Shown here in pieces: positions 62,565 to 64,000 of a DNA stretch of 64,000 nt. The translations under genes and the position numbers were made by a program. The stretch spans positions 2,831,501-2,895,500 of the forward strand of contig NZ_OY762905.1 of NCBI RefSeq assembly GCF_963666525.1. The letters are read 5' to 3'. Every line of letters begins with the position of its first letter. Positions within the stretch are counted from its first letter, which is position 1. The notes under the pieces were generated by a model. That model searched no databases. It worked only from the letters and a program-made list of their open reading frames with translations, and was not told the DNA's origin. The stretch is from an uncultured Cohaesibacter sp. Its GTDB lineage: Bacteria; Pseudomonadota; Alphaproteobacteria; Rhizobiales; Cohaesibacteraceae.

Positions 62565-63656
62565 ATGCCTGATCGCCGTTCCTTTCTCACCGGCCTGTTC
62601 GCCCTTGGCCTCTGCCCATCGGTCACATGGGCCGATGCGGGCAGCCCCGCCTTCCTGTCCGCCGCCCGCAAACCTGATGGCACCTACGCCCTGTTCGGCA
62701 TTTCGGAGCAGGGCCGCACCATCTTCGAGATCGCGCTGCCGGGGCGCGGCCACGCTGCTGCCGCCCATCCACACCGCCCCGAGGCGGTGGCCTTTGCGCG
62801 TCGTCCGGGCAACTTCGCTCTGGCGCTCGACTGCCGCACCGGCGAGACGATAGGCGAGCTGCATTCGCCAAAGGGCCATCACTTTCAGGGCCATGGTGCT
62901 TTCTCCGAGGATGGTAGCCTGCTCTACACCGCCGAGAATGACTATGATCATGCCAGAGGGGTCATCGGCATCTGGGATGCGGCCCATGGCTACAAGCGCA
63001 TCGGCGAGTTCGCCTCCCACGGCGTCGGCCCCCATGATGTGAAACTGATGCCCGACAAGCAGCATCTGGTGATCGCCAATGGCGGTATCGAAACCCACCC
63101 CGACAGTGGCCGCGAAAAGCTCAATATCCCGACCATGAAGCCAAACCTTGCCTATGTCACGCTGGAGGGTGCGCTTCTGGAAATGGTGGAATTGCCCCAT
63201 TCCATGCACAAGAACTCCATCCGCCATCTGAGTGTTGGCGAGGATGGAATGGTGGCCTTTGCCATGCAGTGGGAGGGTGACATCTCTGACAGCCCGGCGA
63301 TGCTGGGGCTGCACCGAAGGGGGGAAGAACCCCGCCTCCTGCTTGCGCCCGAGGACGAGCAGCGCGAGCTGAAGGGCTATGTTGGCAGTGTTGCGCTGGA
63401 TAGCGAACAGAAGTTGCTGGCAGCCTCTTCTCCAAGGGGTGGGGTGGTGCATCAGTTTGACAGCGACACCGGCGAGTTTCTCGGTGCGATCCATGAGGAG
63501 GATGTCTGCGGTCTCGCGGTGCGTGACCACAAGCTGGCGCGTACCAGCGGCATGGGCATAGTCTGCCTCTCCGAGGAAATGGCAGGCACCCAGAAGGACA
63601 AGACGCGGGTGACCCATCGCTATCAGTGGGACAATCATCTCGTCCCCATTGGCTGA
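62565..63656 (+). CDS. DUF1513 protein, Tat-type export signal
   Basis: A 363-residue beta-propeller-like protein. The N-terminus MPDRRSFLTGLFALGLCPSV carries an RRxFL twin-arginine motif and a hydrophobic stretch ending TWADA. Repeated blade-like segments include FQGHGAFSEDGSLLYTAEND and HGVGPHDVKLMPDKQHLVIA. DUF1513 proteins regularly follow imelysin and di-heme genes; no activity is established. I chose ATG 62565, adjacent to the previous stop. Tat export suggests that a folded, perhaps metal-loaded, protein is moved. Confidence 0.88.
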   Translation: MPDRRSFLTGLFALGLCPSVTWADAGSPAFLSAARKPDGTYALFGISEQGRTIFEIALPGRGHAAAAHPHRPEAVAFARRPGNFALALDCRTGETIGELHSPKGHHFQGHGAFSEDGSLLYTAENDYDHARGVIGIWDAAHGYKRIGEFASHGVGPHDVKLMPDKQHLVIANGGIETHPDSGREKLNIPTMKPNLAYVTLEGALLEMVELPHSMHKNSIRHLSVGEDGMVAFAMQWEGDISDSPAMLGLHRRGEEPRLLLAPEDEQRELKGYVGSVALDSEQKLLAASSPRGGVVHQFDSDTGEFLGAIHEEDVCGLAVRDHKLARTSGMGIVCLSEEMAGTQKDKTRVTHRYQWDNHLVPIG

Positions 63657-63684
63657 GTCCGGCGGTCTTTAAGCTTGCAAAACA

Positions 63685-63713
63685 AAAGGCGGCCGATGCG
63701 GGCCGCCTTTCTT
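63685..63713 (+). terminator. Terminator of the imelysin cluster
   Basis: AAAGGCGGCC (63685-63694) and GGCCGCCTTT (63701-63710) form a ten-base stem with a GATGCG loop, ending in TTTCTT. Confidence 0.85.
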
Positions 63714-63747
63714 GTATGGGGCATTTGGGCCGCTACGAAGGCTCGGC

Positions 63748-64000
63748 TCAGTGGCTTTCCGAAAGTACGAGTTGCTTGTCCATGCGTTCAAGGGCGGCGT
63801 CATTGTGCGTGATCAGCAGGATCGAACGCCCGGTTTCGTCATCAAGGATCCGGTTGAGAATCTCCCTCTCCATCTGGGGGTCAAGCCCTTCGCCCGGCTC
63901 GTCCAGCACCAGAATGGGGGCCGGGCTGAGAAGGGCGCGGGCAATTGACAACCGCCGGATCTGGCCGCCGGACAGGGTGCCGCCCGCCTCGCCAACGAAG
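63748..64000 (-). CDS. CydC-like ABC exporter ATPase, C-terminal part (5' end outside window)
   Basis: About 83 C-terminal residues of an ABC ATPase enter from the right edge. They include the signature GGTLSGGQIRRLSIARALL, Walker B and D-loop ILVLDEPGEGLDP, and the H-loop LLITHNDAALERMD. The EGLD variant and the short tail after the H-loop match CydC, which with CydD exports glutathione/cysteine for cytochrome bd assembly. Another fused exporter of the MsbA kind cannot be excluded from this fragment. It is convergent with the imelysin cluster. Confidence 0.65.
   Translation of the reverse strand, partial: FVGEAGGTLSGGQIRRLSIARALLSPAPILVLDEPGEGLDPQMEREILNRILDDETGRSILLITHNDAALERMDKQLVLSESH

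Noticed and set aside
1-64000. CRISPR arrays, insertion sequences or prophage genes
   Set aside because: No regularly spaced direct repeats with spacers, no transposase, and no phage structural or lysis gene were seen. The only strictly periodic element is the TGCA array, which has no spacers.

Overview
The window comes from an alphaproteobacterium, most likely a marine or host-associated member of the Hyphomicrobiales (Rhizobiales). The evidence is a porin of the Porin_2 type, three TRAP transporters of three different designs, a DctB/DctD-like pair with a consensus sigma-54 promoter, an ACC deaminase next to an AcdR-like Lrp regulator, an MntH/MntR pair and a rhizobial-type LacI regulator. 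I see no phage, insertion sequence, CRISPR array or rRNA. The one tRNA is tRNA-Arg(ACG). Genus-level placement is inference.

Layout. 1-3.6 kb: the 3' end of queG, an NAD-dependent epimerase, tRNA-Arg, a YCII-like protein and a Gfo/Idh/MocA oxidoreductase. 3.8-10.9 kb: a C4-dicarboxylate-type system made of a histidine kinase and a sigma-54 activator that face each other tail to tail, an enhancer-like inverted repeat, a sigma-54 promoter and the operon dctP-dctQ-dctM. 11-17.8 kb: LysR, WrbA, a tiny DUF1127-like protein, an EamA transporter, a DUF4386 protein, a TPR-methyltransferase, and a DeoR/MFS pair preceded by six TGCA tetramers spaced exactly 10 bp apart. 18-25 kb: a TAXI-type TRAP system, an SNF-family sodium symporter with a foldable leader, an acyltransferase and a secreted DUF1176 protein.

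25.1-39.2 kb is a glucuronide utilisation locus. The minus strand carries dctQ, dctM, a GH31 glycosidase, uxuB, uxaC and an eda-like aldolase. The plus strand carries dctP, a GH2 beta-glucuronidase, a UxuR-like regulator and uxuA. The shared divergent region holds three TTGGNNNNCCAA palindromes, the probable UxuR operators. Neither glycosidase shows a signal peptide, so the TRAP system may import intact glucuronides that are cleaved in the cytoplasm. The encoded route runs glucuronide, glucuronate, fructuronate, mannonate, KDG; KDG kinase is not in the window; KDPG then goes to pyruvate and glyceraldehyde 3-phosphate.

39.6-45.3 kb is an oligopeptide-type ABC operon (substrate-binding protein, two permeases, one fused double ATPase). 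The next 0.9 kb has no convincing gene but contains a candidate structured RNA in which TGTCGCAAGCAGT occurs twice, each time inside a hairpin. The ten-base core recurs just before the TetR start and in the porin leader. 46-58.4 kb: TetR, porin, a NifX-like protein with a His-rich tail, a PD-(D/E)XK-like protein, acdS/acdR, mntH/mntR, a HAD phosphatase, a LacI regulator, threonine dehydratase, a two-helix membrane protein and a VIT1/CCC1 transporter. 58.5-63.7 kb is an iron-type cluster (imelysin, di-heme oxidoreductase, second imelysin, DUF1513) behind a palindromic AT-rich site. The window ends inside a CydC-like ABC protein.

A recurring feature is a strong hairpin directly after the solute-binding-protein gene in all four transport operons, which would favour higher expression of the binding protein than of the membrane subunits. 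The least explained regions are the candidate RNA at 45.6-45.8 kb, the phased TGCA array at 15.74 kb and the cytoplasmic GH31/GH2 TRAP locus.
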